Shown piece after piece: positions 1 to 8,303 of a stretch of DNA of 64,000 nt. Each line of letters opens with the position of its first letter. Within the stretch, counting starts at the first letter, position 1. The notes under the pieces are model-generated. The model had not been told where the DNA came from. It did not search any database and saw nothing but the letters and a program-made list of their open reading frames with translations. The stretch is from CAUPWF01 sp963515125 (GTDB lineage: Bacteria > Bacillota > Clostridia > Lachnospirales > Lachnospiraceae). The translations under genes and the position numbers were made by a program. The DNA is taken from assembly GCA_052116865.1 (NCBI GenBank), contig JBQKKG010000015.1:1-64000 (forward strand). The letters are read 5' to 3'.

Positions 1-111
1 GCGCCCCGCTTACACTCGTGACTTCGTCACTCATGCGCGTTGCTCTTTCCTTCACGCAGATTGGCGCTCCGCTTACACTCGTGACTTCGTCACTCATGCG
101 CGTTGCTCTTT
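1..111. repeat. 63-bp-period direct repeat with internal hairpin
   Basis: Positions 1-48 and 64-111 are nearly identical (one mismatch at 5/68). Each copy contains a small perfect hairpin, GTGAC-TTC-GTCAC. The array is cut by the window edge, so more copies may lie to the left. It sits downstream of the rplJL terminator and encodes nothing visible. Its role is unknown; it resembles a short intergenic repeat family. Confidence 0.7.
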
Positions 112-119
112 TAGATAAA

Positions 120-161
120 TAAACAAGAGGAGAACATCCTATGAATAGGGGTCTCCTCTTG
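120..161 (-). terminator. Terminator of the rplJL operon
   Basis: A 10-bp stem (124-133 with 152-161) is followed on the minus strand by a T-rich stretch. It lies about 30 bp past the rplL stop, as expected for the end of rplJ-rplL transcription. Confidence 0.75.
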
Positions 162-189
162 CTTATTTATCACAATCTGCTTATCGCGA

Positions 190-564
190 CTATTTTAATG
201 TTACTTCTGCGCCTTCTGCTTCTAATTTAGCTTTGATTTCTTCAGCTTCTGCTTTGCTTGCGCCTTCTTTTACTACCTTAGGAGCTCCGTCTACTACTTC
301 TTTAGCTTCTTTTAATCCTAATCCAGTAATTTCACGAACTACTTTGATTACTTTAACTTTAGAAGAACCTGCAGATACTAATTCAACGTCAAATTCGTCT
401 TTTTCTTCTGCTACTGCTTCTCCTGCACCTGCTGCTGCAACTACTACTCCTGCTGCTGCTGATACACCAAATTCTTCTTCACATGCTTTTACTAATTCAT
501 TTAATTCTAATACTGATAATTCTTTGATTGCTTCGATCATTTCAGCTGTTGTTAATTTTGCCAT
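190..564 (-). CDS. rplL: 50S ribosomal protein L7/L12
   Basis: This is the L7/L12 stalk protein, which recruits elongation and initiation factors to the ribosome. The start is the ATG giving MAKLTTAEM, because a GGAGGT ribosome binding site sits 7 nt upstream; a longer reading would begin inside that site. The protein is 124 aa. It has the N-terminal dimerisation helix, an Ala/Gly-rich hinge around residues 38-55, and the conserved C-terminal domain ending in a TLK-type tail. It follows rplJ in the usual two-gene operon and is followed by a terminator. Confidence 0.97.
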   Translation of the reverse strand: MAKLTTAEMIEAIKELSVLELNELVKACEEEFGVSAAAGVVVAAAGAGEAVAEEKDEFDVELVSAGSSKVKVIKVVREITGLGLKEAKEVVDGAPKVVKEGASKAEAEEIKAKLEAEGAEVTLK

Positions 565-637
565 TTTATTTACCTCCATATTGGTTTTATAATTTTGATT
601 ATTCTTGTATGAGGGTTGTCCTCATGTAAGTCCGAAA

Positions 638-1180
638 CTATGCCTCTGTTGCTTCAACTGCAACTTCTGGAGCTGCTTCTGTTACCTCTTCACCAGCATC
701 GCCTTTTTCTGCGATTTGGTTAAGAACACGAGCAAAGTTCGTAATTGGTGACTGAATACTTCCAAGGAATTTGGAAAGTAATTCTTCTCTTGATGGAATT
801 GCTGATAATGCTTTCACTCCGTCTGCATCGTAAACATTTCCTTCTACTACACCTGCTTTTACTTCTAATGCCTTTGCATCTTTTGCAAATTTACAGATAA
901 TTCTTGCAGGAGCTGTAGCGTCATCATTAGAGATTGCAAGAGCACTAGGTCCTTCTAAGTAAGAATCTAATCCTTCAAATGCTGTTCCCTCAAATGCTCT
1001 TCTCATCATTGTGTTTTTACAAACTTTATACACAACGCCTGCTTCTCTTAATTGTTTACGTAATGCTGTATCTTGTTCTACAGTCAAACCACGGTAATCA
1101 ACTAACACAAGTGACTGAGCATCTTTGATGTCTTCAGAAATTGCTTGTACGATTGGTTGTTTTAATTCAACTTTTGCCAT
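638..1180 (-). CDS. rplJ: 50S ribosomal protein L10
   Basis: L10 anchors the L7/L12 dimers to 23S rRNA at the stalk base. The 180-aa protein has the typical family start (MAKVELKQPIV), the conserved LVDYRGLTVEQ segment near residue 27 and a C-terminal L12-binding helix. An acidic, Ala-rich tail of about 20 residues lengthens it slightly over the common ~165-175 aa. The ATG is preceded by GGAGGT at proper distance. It is first in the rplJ-rplL operon, behind an L10 leader with an attenuator hairpin, so autoregulation by L10 is expected. Confidence 0.97.
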   Translation of the reverse strand: MAKVELKQPIVQAISEDIKDAQSLVLVDYRGLTVEQDTALRKQLREAGVVYKVCKNTMMRRAFEGTAFEGLDSYLEGPSALAISNDDATAPARIICKFAKDAKALEVKAGVVEGNVYDADGVKALSAIPSREELLSKFLGSIQSPITNFARVLNQIAEKGDAGEEVTEAAPEVAVEATEA

Positions 1181-1239
1181 GAAAATGTGTACCTCCTTAT
1201 AGATTCCACAATAAGTGGTTGGTGTACCGCCGATAATTA

Positions 1240-1366
1240 TTCTAAAAATAAGACCTCTTTGTCATAGACATAGAGGTCTTGTAATTCAAATTAAAGAATT
1301 CAATCTCCTCGGTAGGCGTTGATACCTTATGCCTTGCGGCACCTACTGTCTTCGGCAGTTAATTGC
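1240..1366 (-). ncRNA. L10 leader (rplJL 5' UTR)
   Basis: The 5' UTR of rplJL carries hairpin-rich sequence (for example a TGCCGAAGACAGTAGGTG stem region near 1340-1362) followed by an intrinsic attenuator at 1250-1280. Position and layout fit the Bacillota L10 leader, where L10(L12)4 binds the mRNA and represses its own operon. The boundary at 1366 is set from the promoter at 1373-1401. I inferred the family from context and shape, not from a covariance search. Confidence 0.75.
1245..1280 (-). terminator. Attenuator hairpin in the rplJL leader
   Basis: AAGACCTCT (1250-1258 on the plus strand) pairs perfectly with AGAGGTCTT (1272-1280). On the minus strand it is followed by ATTTTTA. It lies 70 nt before rplJ and about 85 nt after the predicted transcription start, as expected for attenuation. 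Confidence 0.7.
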
Positions 1367-1372
1367 TTTGCT

Positions 1373-1401
1373 ATTATAGCATTATATATATTACATGTCA
1401 A
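1373..1401 (-). promoter_or_regulatory. rplJL promoter
   Basis: TTGACA (1396-1401) and TATAAT (1373-1378) are perfect sigma-A boxes separated by 17 bp, reading into the L10 leader. Confidence 0.85.
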
Positions 1402-1447
1402 TCTATTTTTCAACACTGACATATCAACAAAAAAACTCTGCTTTTGC

Positions 1448-2137
1448 CTACATTTTAGCTGGGTTGATTTTTACACCAGGTCCCATGGTAGATGTAAGGG
1501 TAACACTCTTCAAGTATTGTCCTTTCACAGCTGCTGGTTTTGCTTTGTTGATTGCATCAATAAGCGTTTGGAAGTTGTCCGCTAATTGTTCTTCGGTAAA
1601 TGAGGCTTTACCTACTGGCACATGGATAATGTTTGTTTTGTCTAATCTATATTCGATCTTACCAGCTTTAATATCAGCGATTGCTTTCGTTACGTCCATT
1701 GTTACTGTTCCAGCTTTTGGATTTGGCATCAAACCTTTTGGTCCAAGTACACGACCCAAACGTCCAACAACACCCATCATGTCTGGAGTAGCAACTACAA
1801 CATCAAATTCAAACCATCCTTCATTTTGAATTCTTGGAATCAAGTCTTCCGCTCCAACATAATCAGCACCTGCTGCTTTTGCTTCTTCAGCCTTTGCATT
1901 TTTAGCAAACACTAAGATACGAACTTTTTTACCTGTTCCGTGTGGTAACACAACTGCTCCACGAATTTGTTGATCTGCATGACGTCCATCGCAACCAGTT
2001 CTGATATGAGCTTCGATAGTTTCATCGAACTTTGCTACTGCTGATTTTTTTACTAACGCAACTGCTTCATCTCTTTCGTAAAGATTTCCCTTTTCGATTA
2101 ATTTGGCAGCTTCTACGTATTTCTTTCCTCGTTTCAT
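1448..2137 (-). CDS. rplA: 50S ribosomal protein L1
   Basis: L1 binds 23S rRNA at the mobile L1 stalk, helps release tRNA from the E site and represses translation of its own operon in many bacteria. The start chosen is the ATG of MKRGKKYVEAAKL, preceded by AGGAGGT; a 15-residue longer reading lacks a site. At 229 aa it has the normal length. The family signature around GPKGLMPNPKAGT is present near residue 128. It follows rplK, about 100 bp downstream, and is the last gene of the rpmG-secE-nusG-rplKA run. Confidence 0.97.
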   Translation of the reverse strand: MKRGKKYVEAAKLIEKGNLYERDEAVALVKKSAVAKFDETIEAHIRTGCDGRHADQQIRGAVVLPHGTGKKVRILVFAKNAKAEEAKAAGADYVGAEDLIPRIQNEGWFEFDVVVATPDMMGVVGRLGRVLGPKGLMPNPKAGTVTMDVTKAIADIKAGKIEYRLDKTNIIHVPVGKASFTEEQLADNFQTLIDAINKAKPAAVKGQYLKSVTLTSTMGPGVKINPAKM

Positions 2138-2237
2138 ATTCAATAACCTCCTAGTGGTAATATCGGGAGTAAACCCTCCCACATTTTATACAGTTTAATT
2201 AAAGTATCTTCCTAAGCACTTGCAAAATTACTTTTGC

Positions 2238-2663
2238 CTATTCTTCAACAGTTACTCCCATTGAACGGCAAGTACCAGCGATCATGCTCATAGCTGCTTC
2301 TACAGTTGCAGCATTTAAATCTGGCATTTTAAGCTCAGCAATTTCTTGTAATTGAGCCTTTGTAATTTTAGCCACTTTATTCTTTTGTGGAACACCAGAA
2401 CCAGATTTGATGTTACATGCTTTTTTAATAAGCACTGCTGCTGGTGGTGTCTTTGTCACAAAGCTGAAACTTCTATCATTATAAACTGTAATAACTACAG
2501 GGATAATTAAGTCTCCTTGATCTGCAGTTTTCGCATTGAATTGTTTTGTAAATTCAACGATATTAACGCCGTGTTGTCCAAGAGCTGGTCCAACCGGTGG
2601 TGCTGGTGTTGCCTTTCCAGCAGGAATTTGTAATTTAATATAACCTTGTACTTTTTTAGCCAT
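2238..2663 (-). CDS. rplK: 50S ribosomal protein L11
   Basis: L11 forms the GTPase-associated centre with 23S rRNA and is needed for the stringent response. The 141-aa protein has the Pro-rich N-terminal stretch (ATPAPPVGPALGQHGVNI, about residues 19-36) and the C-terminal rRNA-binding domain ending in RSMGVTVEE, all canonical. The ATG has a GGAGGT site 10 nt upstream. It sits between nusG and rplA. Confidence 0.97.
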   Translation of the reverse strand: MAKKVQGYIKLQIPAGKATPAPPVGPALGQHGVNIVEFTKQFNAKTADQGDLIIPVVITVYNDRSFSFVTKTPPAAVLIKKACNIKSGSGVPQKNKVAKITKAQLQEIAELKMPDLNAATVEAAMSMIAGTCRSMGVTVEE

Positions 2664-2715
2664 TTTGTGTACCTCCTTGTGGTATTCGCGGGGATTTCCC
2701 TCCCACTTTTATTTG

Positions 2716-3231
2716 TTACATTTTTTTAATTTCAGTGAAACTTAATTCTACTGGTGTTTCACGACCAAATAGCTCAACATTGATTGTTAAACTTTGTTTT
2801 GCTGGGTTAATAGCCTGAATTGCTCCAACCGTACCTTCCCAAGCACCGGCAATAACAGTAATGGTATCGCCTTCTTTAAAGTCAATAACAACATCTGCTT
2901 TTTGAATACCTAGCGGCATCATCTCTTCTTCAGTAAGCGGAACCGGTTTTGATCCAGGGCCAACAAATCCTGTTACTCCTCTTGTGTTTCTAACAACATA
3001 CCATGTATCATCATTCATAATCATATGAATCATTACATAACCAGGGAATAATTTCTTTTGTGCTGCCTTCTGAACGCCGTTTTTTAATTCCACAACATCC
3101 TGCATAGGAACTCTTACTTCCAAGATTTGATCTTCTAAGTGTCTGTTCTCAATTGTCTTATCAATGTTGGCTTTTACTTTGTTCTCATACCCGGAATAAG
3201 TATGAACTACATACCATTTTGCCTCTGACAT
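2716..3231 (-). CDS. nusG: Transcription termination/antitermination factor NusG
   Basis: NusG binds RNA polymerase and modulates pausing, elongation and Rho action. The start is the ATG of MSEAKWYVVHTYSGYE, because AAAGGTGA lies just upstream; a 5-residue longer ATG would overlap that site. The 171-aa product has the N-terminal NGN domain (WYVVHTYSGYE at the start, FPGYVMI near residue 60) and a C-terminal KOW motif (EGDTITVIAGAWEGTVGAI, about residues 121-139). The neighbours secE and rplK are the standard context. Confidence 0.97.
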   Translation of the reverse strand: MSEAKWYVVHTYSGYENKVKANIDKTIENRHLEDQILEVRVPMQDVVELKNGVQKAAQKKLFPGYVMIHMIMNDDTWYVVRNTRGVTGFVGPGSKPVPLTEEEMMPLGIQKADVVIDFKEGDTITVIAGAWEGTVGAIQAINPAKQSLTINVELFGRETPVELSFTEIKKM

Positions 3232-3275
3232 AAAATCACCTTTCATTATTGCTAACAGATTCTGACTATCAGTTA

Positions 3276-3479
3276 CTATTTCACTAATAAATCAATTCCA
3301 TATTTAATAATTACATCAATTACAGAAATTAATGCTCCTAATAATATAGAAATCGCAACGACTGCCGCTGTTTGTTTTGCAAGTGTTTCTTTGTCTGGCC
3401 AAATAACTTTTTTAAACTCCGATTTCAAACCTTTGAACCAGCTTTTCTTTGGAGCTTTTGTTGCTGTAGCTTCGCCCAT
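3276..3479 (-). CDS. secE: Preprotein translocase subunit SecE
   Basis: SecE is the small essential membrane subunit of the SecYEG channel. It has an amphipathic segment (FKGLKSEFKKVIWPDKETL) followed by one transmembrane helix (about residues 39-58). I start at the ATG (MGEATATK) because AGGAAGTG lies 6 nt upstream; the GTG three codons earlier is inside that site. The product is 67 aa, normal for the single-helix Gram-positive SecE. It lies between rpmG and nusG. Confidence 0.95.
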   Translation of the reverse strand: MGEATATKAPKKSWFKGLKSEFKKVIWPDKETLAKQTAAVVAISILLGALISVIDVIIKYGIDLLVK

Positions 3480-3501
3480 AACATTCACTTCCTTTCAACG
3501 A

Positions 3502-3651
3502 CTACTTCGTTTCTTTGTGCAATGTGTGTGATTTACAGAACTTACAGTATTTCTTTGTTTCCATGCGGTCTGGATGAGTTTTCTTATCCTTAGTCATGTT
3601 GTAATTACGTTGTTTACATTCTGTACATTCCAATGTGATTCTTGTGCGCAC
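3502..3651 (-). CDS. rpmG: 50S ribosomal protein L33
   Basis: This short gene (49 aa) begins at a GTG with GAGGTGG upstream and reads MRTRITLECTECKQRNYN, followed by THPDRMETKKYCKFCKSHTLH. It has the two CxxC pairs of the zinc-binding C+ form of L33. It is the first gene of the rpmG-secE-nusG operon, 22 bp before secE. The L33-secE-nusG order is usual in Bacillota. Confidence 0.95.
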   Translation of the reverse strand: MRTRITLECTECKQRNYNMTKDKKTHPDRMETKKYCKFCKSHTLHKETK

Positions 3652-3761
3652 AACTTCCACCTCGCTTCATTTTATTTCTAATTAACGTGTTACGCTGGTA
3701 GCTTGCGAGACTACCTAATTTTAGGCATAAAAAAAAGACCTAACTTCCAATACGCTTAAGT

Positions 3762-3791
3762 AGTGTACCACATAACAACGTATGAAGTCAA
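3762..3791 (-). promoter_or_regulatory. Promoter of the rpmG-secE-nusG operon
   Basis: TTGACT (3786-3791) and TACACT (3762-3767) are separated by 18 bp, with a TGTGG just before the -10 box. The leader to rpmG is about 100 nt and contains no other gene. Confidence 0.65.
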
Positions 3792-3872
3792 GCCTTTTGT
3801 ATGATACAGACAGTGGATTTTTAGATTTTTAAAAACAACAAATTCGCTTTTTTATTGTGATTAGATCATCCG

Positions 3873-5255
3873 CTAAATTGGAACTCGAAGACTTACCACA
3901 GCACCTTTATTCTTTTGATTCTTCAACTCTAAAGTTCCACTACAAGAATGTGCGATTTTATTTACAATATAGAGCCCCATTCCATAATGTAAATGGCTAC
4001 CTCTACTCATGTCCGCCTGATAAAATTCTTCTGTTGCATGTGTTAGTGCTTCTACTGAAAATCCGTTTCCTTCATCACTGATTTGAAAGAGGAGATACTG
4101 CCCTTGCTCCCCTTCCTTTTTTTCCACTATAATATTCCAAACTATTGTTCCTCCTTTTGGAGAAAACTGTACCGCATTATCAAATAGATTCATAATCGCC
4201 CGCATAAGAGTTTCTGCTTCTATTATAATGTCATCTGGGAGTTCGGTTTTTTCCACTACAAGAGAAATATGCTTATCCTTACAAAGGGCTTCTACATTTT
4301 GCTGTATTCGAAAAATAAATTCATCCGTTGCAACCTTCTTTTTTTCTTGTACACTCTTTTGGTCTTTTGTAATTTCTATAATCTGTGTTACATAGTTTTG
4401 CACCTGCATAGTACTATTTAAGATGGCCGATGTGTAGTCCTGTTGCTCCATATCCAAGCTGCTTTCTTGTAACAGTTGCGCATTGCCATTGATAATAGTA
4501 AGTGGGGTTTTGATATCATGTGCCAGTGCAGACATCTGCTCTTTCTTCTGCAATTGTAACTTCCATTGTTCTGTTAATGATATCGCTAAATGTTCCTTTA
4601 ACTCTCGCAAAGAATCTAAAACCTCATCAAATTCATTGACACCAGTTTGGGGAACTGTAAAGTCCAGATTTTTTTCTTTGATTTGTTCTGCTACTTGCTG
4701 CATCACTGCAACGCGACTTCCGAGTTTTTTTGCATAATGCCCAATTACCAAACATACATCTAATACCAAAATAAGAATGAACGTGATTAGAATTATCATC
4801 TCAACATTTGGAAATATTTTTTGCAATAAGCTTGACGCAAATCTGGCTTTAATTTCATAATGTATAATACAATTTTCCGTATGTGTTTCTATCTTTTTAT
4901 ATTGATTTCTTCCTGAAGAGGAACTTGCCTTTACATCCTGTCCATTTAGCAGTTGCTCTGCATGTTTCAATTGCTCCGTTGACATCGTACTCTCTAGAAG
5001 GGTTCCATCCGTAGAAAAAAGAGCATACGTAACATTGCTTGGTATCTTTGTAATCTCTATCTGTCCACTTTTTTCTATCTGTTTTACCCATTGTTCCACT
5101 TGAATCTCATCCTCATTCGCAGGCTTGATGCCACCACTCATAGTCAAAAGACTCAGTAACGATATCCATAAGAGAAATGTAAAAACTAATGAGCCCGCAG
5201 TAACAACTAAAAATTGCCAAAAGAATCCTTTCAGGCTTTTTCTTTTTATCGCCAT
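3873..5255 (-). CDS. Membrane sensor histidine kinase
   Basis: A 460-aa two-component kinase. It has an N-terminal transmembrane helix (about residues 10-38), an extracellular sensor region of some 120 residues, a second helix near 150-175, a HAMP-like linker, the phosphoacceptor H-box LAHDIKTPL (His near 247) and a HATPase domain with N-box FDNAVQFSP, DEGNGF and GMGLYIV motifs. The ATG was chosen because GGGGGAT lies 7 nt upstream and the codon overlaps the last codons of the response regulator, implying coupled translation. It is the last gene of a LanFEG-type ABC transporter operon, so it most likely senses a lantibiotic or other cationic peptide. The layout resembles the Cpr/Nsr kinase group of Clostridia; the ligand is not known. 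Confidence 0.9.
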   Translation of the reverse strand: MAIKRKSLKGFFWQFLVVTAGSLVFTFLLWISLLSLLTMSGGIKPANEDEIQVEQWVKQIEKSGQIEITKIPSNVTYALFSTDGTLLESTMSTEQLKHAEQLLNGQDVKASSSSGRNQYKKIETHTENCIIHYEIKARFASSLLQKIFPNVEMIILITFILILVLDVCLVIGHYAKKLGSRVAVMQQVAEQIKEKNLDFTVPQTGVNEFDEVLDSLRELKEHLAISLTEQWKLQLQKKEQMSALAHDIKTPLTIINGNAQLLQESSLDMEQQDYTSAILNSTMQVQNYVTQIIEITKDQKSVQEKKKVATDEFIFRIQQNVEALCKDKHISLVVEKTELPDDIIIEAETLMRAIMNLFDNAVQFSPKGGTIVWNIIVEKKEGEQGQYLLFQISDEGNGFSVEALTHATEEFYQADMSRGSHLHYGMGLYIVNKIAHSCSGTLELKNQKNKGAVVSLRVPI

Positions 5256-5911
5256 CGATATCCAATCCCCCAAACAGTCTCTATCATCTGTGACTCTGCT
5301 CCTACCTCTAAAAATTTCTTACGGATATTCTTTATATGCTCAGTAATCGCTGATACATCACTTTCTCCCTCATATCCAAATACATGCACATAAATCTGTT
5401 CTTTGGAATACACCTGACCAGGACTCCTTGCTAATAATTCACAAATTTCATATTCGCTCTTGGTAAAATAAATCCGCGTTTCATCTATTTGCACTTCCTT
5501 TTCTTTCAAAAAAAATCGAACCCCTGATGCCAACATACATTGATGTTTTTCCCGTTGTTCACGTCTGATATGAGCATTTACTCGTGCACGCAATTCCACA
5601 ATAGAAAACGGCTTTTTAATATAATCGTCTGCACCAACTGAAAATCCAAAATCAACATCCTCATCCAATGATTTTGCCGTCAAAAACACAATGGGACAAT
5701 CTACATTTCCTCTTATTTTTTTGCAAATAGTATATCCGTCTATATCTTGCATCATAACATCCAAAAGAATTAAATCATATTTGGATATTTGGTTTTCTTT
5801 TAGCTCTTCCATTGATTGTACACAAGTCACATCATGCCCATCTTTACGGAGTGTATTTCTAATTAGATTTAGAATTTCCTTTTCATCATCCACTGCTAAA
5901 ATTTTTGACAT
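5246..5911 (-). CDS. OmpR/PhoB-family response regulator
   Basis: A 221-aa response regulator with a receiver domain (acid pair D8/D9, phosphoacceptor D51 in LLDVMMQDIDGY, conserved Thr and Lys in FLTAK and KKPF) and a C-terminal winged helix (IETVWGIGYRW ending). It lies 32 bp downstream of the second permease and its 3' end overlaps the start of the kinase gene. It should control the upstream ABC transporter genes in response to the kinase. Confidence 0.93.
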   Translation of the reverse strand: MSKILAVDDEKEILNLIRNTLRKDGHDVTCVQSMEELKENQISKYDLILLDVMMQDIDGYTICKKIRGNVDCPIVFLTAKSLDEDVDFGFSVGADDYIKKPFSIVELRARVNAHIRREQREKHQCMLASGVRFFLKEKEVQIDETRIYFTKSEYEICELLARSPGQVYSKEQIYVHVFGYEGESDVSAITEHIKNIRKKFLEVGAESQMIETVWGIGYRWR

Positions 5912-5943
5912 ATATGAACTCCCCTACTTTCTTTCCACGCTTC

Positions 5944-6690
5944 TTATTCCTGTGCACTCCTTCCTTCCCAACGATACACCCAGATGCTAATTCCTATGGT
6001 AAGAATTACTATCCAACCTAATACCTCTGGAAAAGCACTTATAATTTGTTTCCTATAGAACATTGCCTCCGTGTTTGTATTCTTCCCGTATTCCAGCAAG
6101 GCAAGATATCCCATGATTCGCCCAGCCATACAATATGGCACCCACTTCCAAACATATTCTCCTAGTCCAGTAATCATCACGATACCTATAATACTACCAC
6201 AAACTGCAGTTAATATCGATATTACCTTTCCAAAATAAAGCGTTAAAAATAAATGAATTTCATAAATTATAAGATTGGTAACCCACAATGTAAGTATTAT
6301 ATTTACACTAAATAAAAATTCACAAGTACCGAACAAACATTTTTGAAATAGCATTACGGCAATCACTGCTGTCAAACTCCCCATAAAATAGTTTAATAAA
6401 AATTTTGCAAAAAAAATCCCCCATCTATTGGGATACATCAAAAATCTCTGAAATTGATTTTCTTGTTCCACTTCTACACTTTTCCCAATCATTACTGCAA
6501 TGCCAACTGGAAATGCAGCTGCTATTGCAAAATAGTAACTGGATACTTTTGAAACTATATCCCAGATAGAAATGCGATAATAGGTTAAAAAAACTACGAC
6601 TCCAATTACTGGTAGCAGTACATGAAACAAATAAAAAAACTGATGTTTCATTTTGATAACCTCAGAGCGCACGGCACGCAGTATCTCCAT
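5944..6690 (-). CDS. Lantibiotic-immunity-type ABC permease (LanG/MutG-like)
   Basis: A 248-aa membrane protein with six predicted hydrophobic segments. The family pattern at the N-terminus (RAVRSEVIKMKHQFFYLFH) matches the EpiG/MutG group of ABC-2 permeases that expel lantibiotics from the membrane. It directly follows a paralogous permease, with AGGAGGTG overlapping the previous stop region. Together with the upstream permease and ATPase it should form one exporter. Exact substrate unknown. Confidence 0.85.
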   Translation of the reverse strand: MEILRAVRSEVIKMKHQFFYLFHVLLPVIGVVVFLTYYRISIWDIVSKVSSYYFAIAAAFPVGIAVMIGKSVEVEQENQFQRFLMYPNRWGIFFAKFLLNYFMGSLTAVIAVMLFQKCLFGTCEFLFSVNIILTLWVTNLIIYEIHLFLTLYFGKVISILTAVCGSIIGIVMITGLGEYVWKWVPYCMAGRIMGYLALLEYGKNTNTEAMFYRKQIISAFPEVLGWIVILTIGISIWVYRWEGRSAQE

Positions 6691-6691
6691 A

Positions 6692-7426
6692 CTATTTCAC
6701 CTCCCGCTTAAAAAGTATAGCTGTCAAACATGTGGTAAGCACAAATAATAGGCTAGCTAATGCAATGGTGATTGCCACTACTGTTGGTGATAGTAACAGC
6801 CACTCATACTCTTTGGTAACTGGAAGCCCATTTGGCATGTACCCAATTACATAACACATCAGACGATTGGTCCAGGCAAATGGAACCAACCACCAGGAGG
6901 AGCGTGTTGCAAAGCAAAAAGAAAGAACAATTCCTACAATACTGACCATGAAAGGCACATAAAAATTTGTCTTTTTTGCGATCCAAAAATAAAGTGGAAA
7001 TTGCCAAAGGTGTAAGATTCCCACTACAACTACCGCCAACAGCGTTCCTCCCACTCCATTCTCTACAGTTCCCTTCCATCCTAGTGATACAAGGCTCACT
7101 CCTATTCCTAATGCAACTGCAGAAACCAACAGATACAATGCTGCCAGCAGGCATTTCCCCCACCAAGTTCTTCCAAAGTCTATGGGCATTATATAAACAG
7201 ACATATAATTTAGCTTCTTCGCCTCTTTTTGATGAAATAGAGAGCCCATCAATGCAACCTGTATTGGGAAAAAAAATCCATACCACCAATTCACCGCACA
7301 CCCGTAAAAGTACATCGCATTTATTACAAAAGCAATCAACAACATGCTTAATGGGCATATCCAGATTATTTTTTTTGTTAATGTATGCTTGTATTTTAGA
7401 TTTTCTCCTTTTAGTATTGTAAGCAT
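6692..7426 (-). CDS. Lantibiotic-immunity-type ABC permease (LanE/MutE-like)
   Basis: A 244-aa ABC-2 type permease with six hydrophobic segments and the NWWYGFFFPIQVALMGSL and KKLNYMSVYIMPID motifs characteristic of the EpiE/MutE/NisE group. Its start is one nucleotide past the ATPase stop and the Shine-Dalgarno (AAGGAGGTG) is within the end of the ATPase gene, so translation is coupled. It pairs with the following LanG-like permease. Confidence 0.87.
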   Translation of the reverse strand: MLTILKGENLKYKHTLTKKIIWICPLSMLLIAFVINAMYFYGCAVNWWYGFFFPIQVALMGSLFHQKEAKKLNYMSVYIMPIDFGRTWWGKCLLAALYLLVSAVALGIGVSLVSLGWKGTVENGVGGTLLAVVVVGILHLWQFPLYFWIAKKTNFYVPFMVSIVGIVLSFCFATRSSWWLVPFAWTNRLMCYVIGYMPNGLPVTKEYEWLLLSPTVVAITIALASLLFVLTTCLTAILFKREVK

Positions 7427-8134
7427 TTAGTACACCTCCTTATGGCTTTTTGCTACGATCTCCATAAAAAGTTCTTCCAAATCCTCTTTTGTGTCGATCC
7501 GATCTTGATATTCCAAGATACCACCTGTAATAATTCCAATATCATCTGCAACCTGTTGAACTTCTGATAAAATATGACTAGATAATATTACAGTAATTCC
7601 ACTCTCTGCAAAAGAACGAATCAGTGCGCGAAGCTCTTGGATTCCAATGGGATCTAATCCATTTGTTGGTTCATCTAAGATGAGTAATTGAGGATCATTT
7701 ACAAGTGCAAGCGCTATTCCAAGTCGTTGTTTCATTCCTAGTGAAAATTCTTTCGCTTTTTTCTTTCCCGTACCTATTAAATCTACCTTATGCAACACTT
7801 CCTCAATACGCTCCTCCGAAATCCCTAGCAACGTCGTTTTTACCCGTAAGTTTTCTCTAGCAGTTAAGTTCTCATACAACGGGGGATTTTCAATGAGTGC
7901 TGAGATAGACGTCAGATCTTTTCTGTTCCATGCCCGACCGCAATAAAATACCATACCACTTGTGGGTCTCCAGATACCAGTGAGCATCTTTAAAATAGAA
8001 GATTTACCTGCCCCATTTGGCCCTAATAATCCATAGACTGTATTTTTTCTAACCTTCAAATCCACCTGATTCACTATGTTAACCCCCTTAAATTCCTTGG
8101 TTAATCCTTTTGTCCTTACTATCAATTCTTCCAT
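7427..8134 (-). CDS. Lantibiotic-immunity-type ABC ATPase (LanF-like)
   Basis: A 235-aa ABC ATPase with Walker A GPNGAGKSS (about residues 38-46), signature FSLGMKQRLGIA, Walker B LLILDEPTNGLDP and a switch His in SSHILSEV. It energises export by the two permeases that follow. It heads a five-gene operon (ATPase, two permeases, regulator, kinase). The start has AGGAG 9 nt upstream. The set resembles the clostridial cpr and lantibiotic immunity operons, so the likely role is self-independent resistance to host or competitor peptides. Confidence 0.92.
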   Translation of the reverse strand: MEELIVRTKGLTKEFKGVNIVNQVDLKVRKNTVYGLLGPNGAGKSSILKMLTGIWRPTSGMVFYCGRAWNRKDLTSISALIENPPLYENLTARENLRVKTTLLGISEERIEEVLHKVDLIGTGKKKAKEFSLGMKQRLGIALALVNDPQLLILDEPTNGLDPIGIQELRALIRSFAESGITVILSSHILSEVQQVADDIGIITGGILEYQDRIDTKEDLEELFMEIVAKSHKEVY

Positions 8135-8241
8135 ATGTTCTGAACTCCTTTTTCGTTGATAAGAACACTCTACGATACAATTCTAAGGATTTTATAAGGT
8201 TTTAATATTTTTTATTCTAACGATTTTAACTGTGTCACACA

Positions 8242-8279
8242 TAAAAAAAGCAACCGAGATATTTACTTACCCCGATTGC
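8242..8279 (-). terminator. Terminator after the FtsX permease operon
   Basis: GCAACCGAG (8250-8258) pairs with CCCGATTGC (8271-8279) around an 11-nt loop. On the minus strand the stem is followed by TTTTTTT. It ends the operon coming from 13.1 kb. Confidence 0.75.
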
Positions 8280-8303
8280 CAAAGTCGTTTTTTGTTGTAA
8301 TCA

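Noticed and set aside
233..592. Long plus-strand frame antisense to rplL
   Set aside because: It mirrors the biased codons of the ribosomal gene and has no own ribosome site.
1319..1829. Plus-strand frames over rplA and the L10 leader
   Set aside because: Antisense to rplA and to leader RNA, without ribosome sites or family similarity.
3660..3760. Possible tRNA between the promoter and rpmG
   Set aside because: Small stems are present but no cloverleaf, T-loop or anticodon arm could be drawn.
6804..7422. Overlapping frames on both strands over the LanE-like permease
   Set aside because: Shadows of the permease gene; the permease frame has the family motifs and the coupled start.
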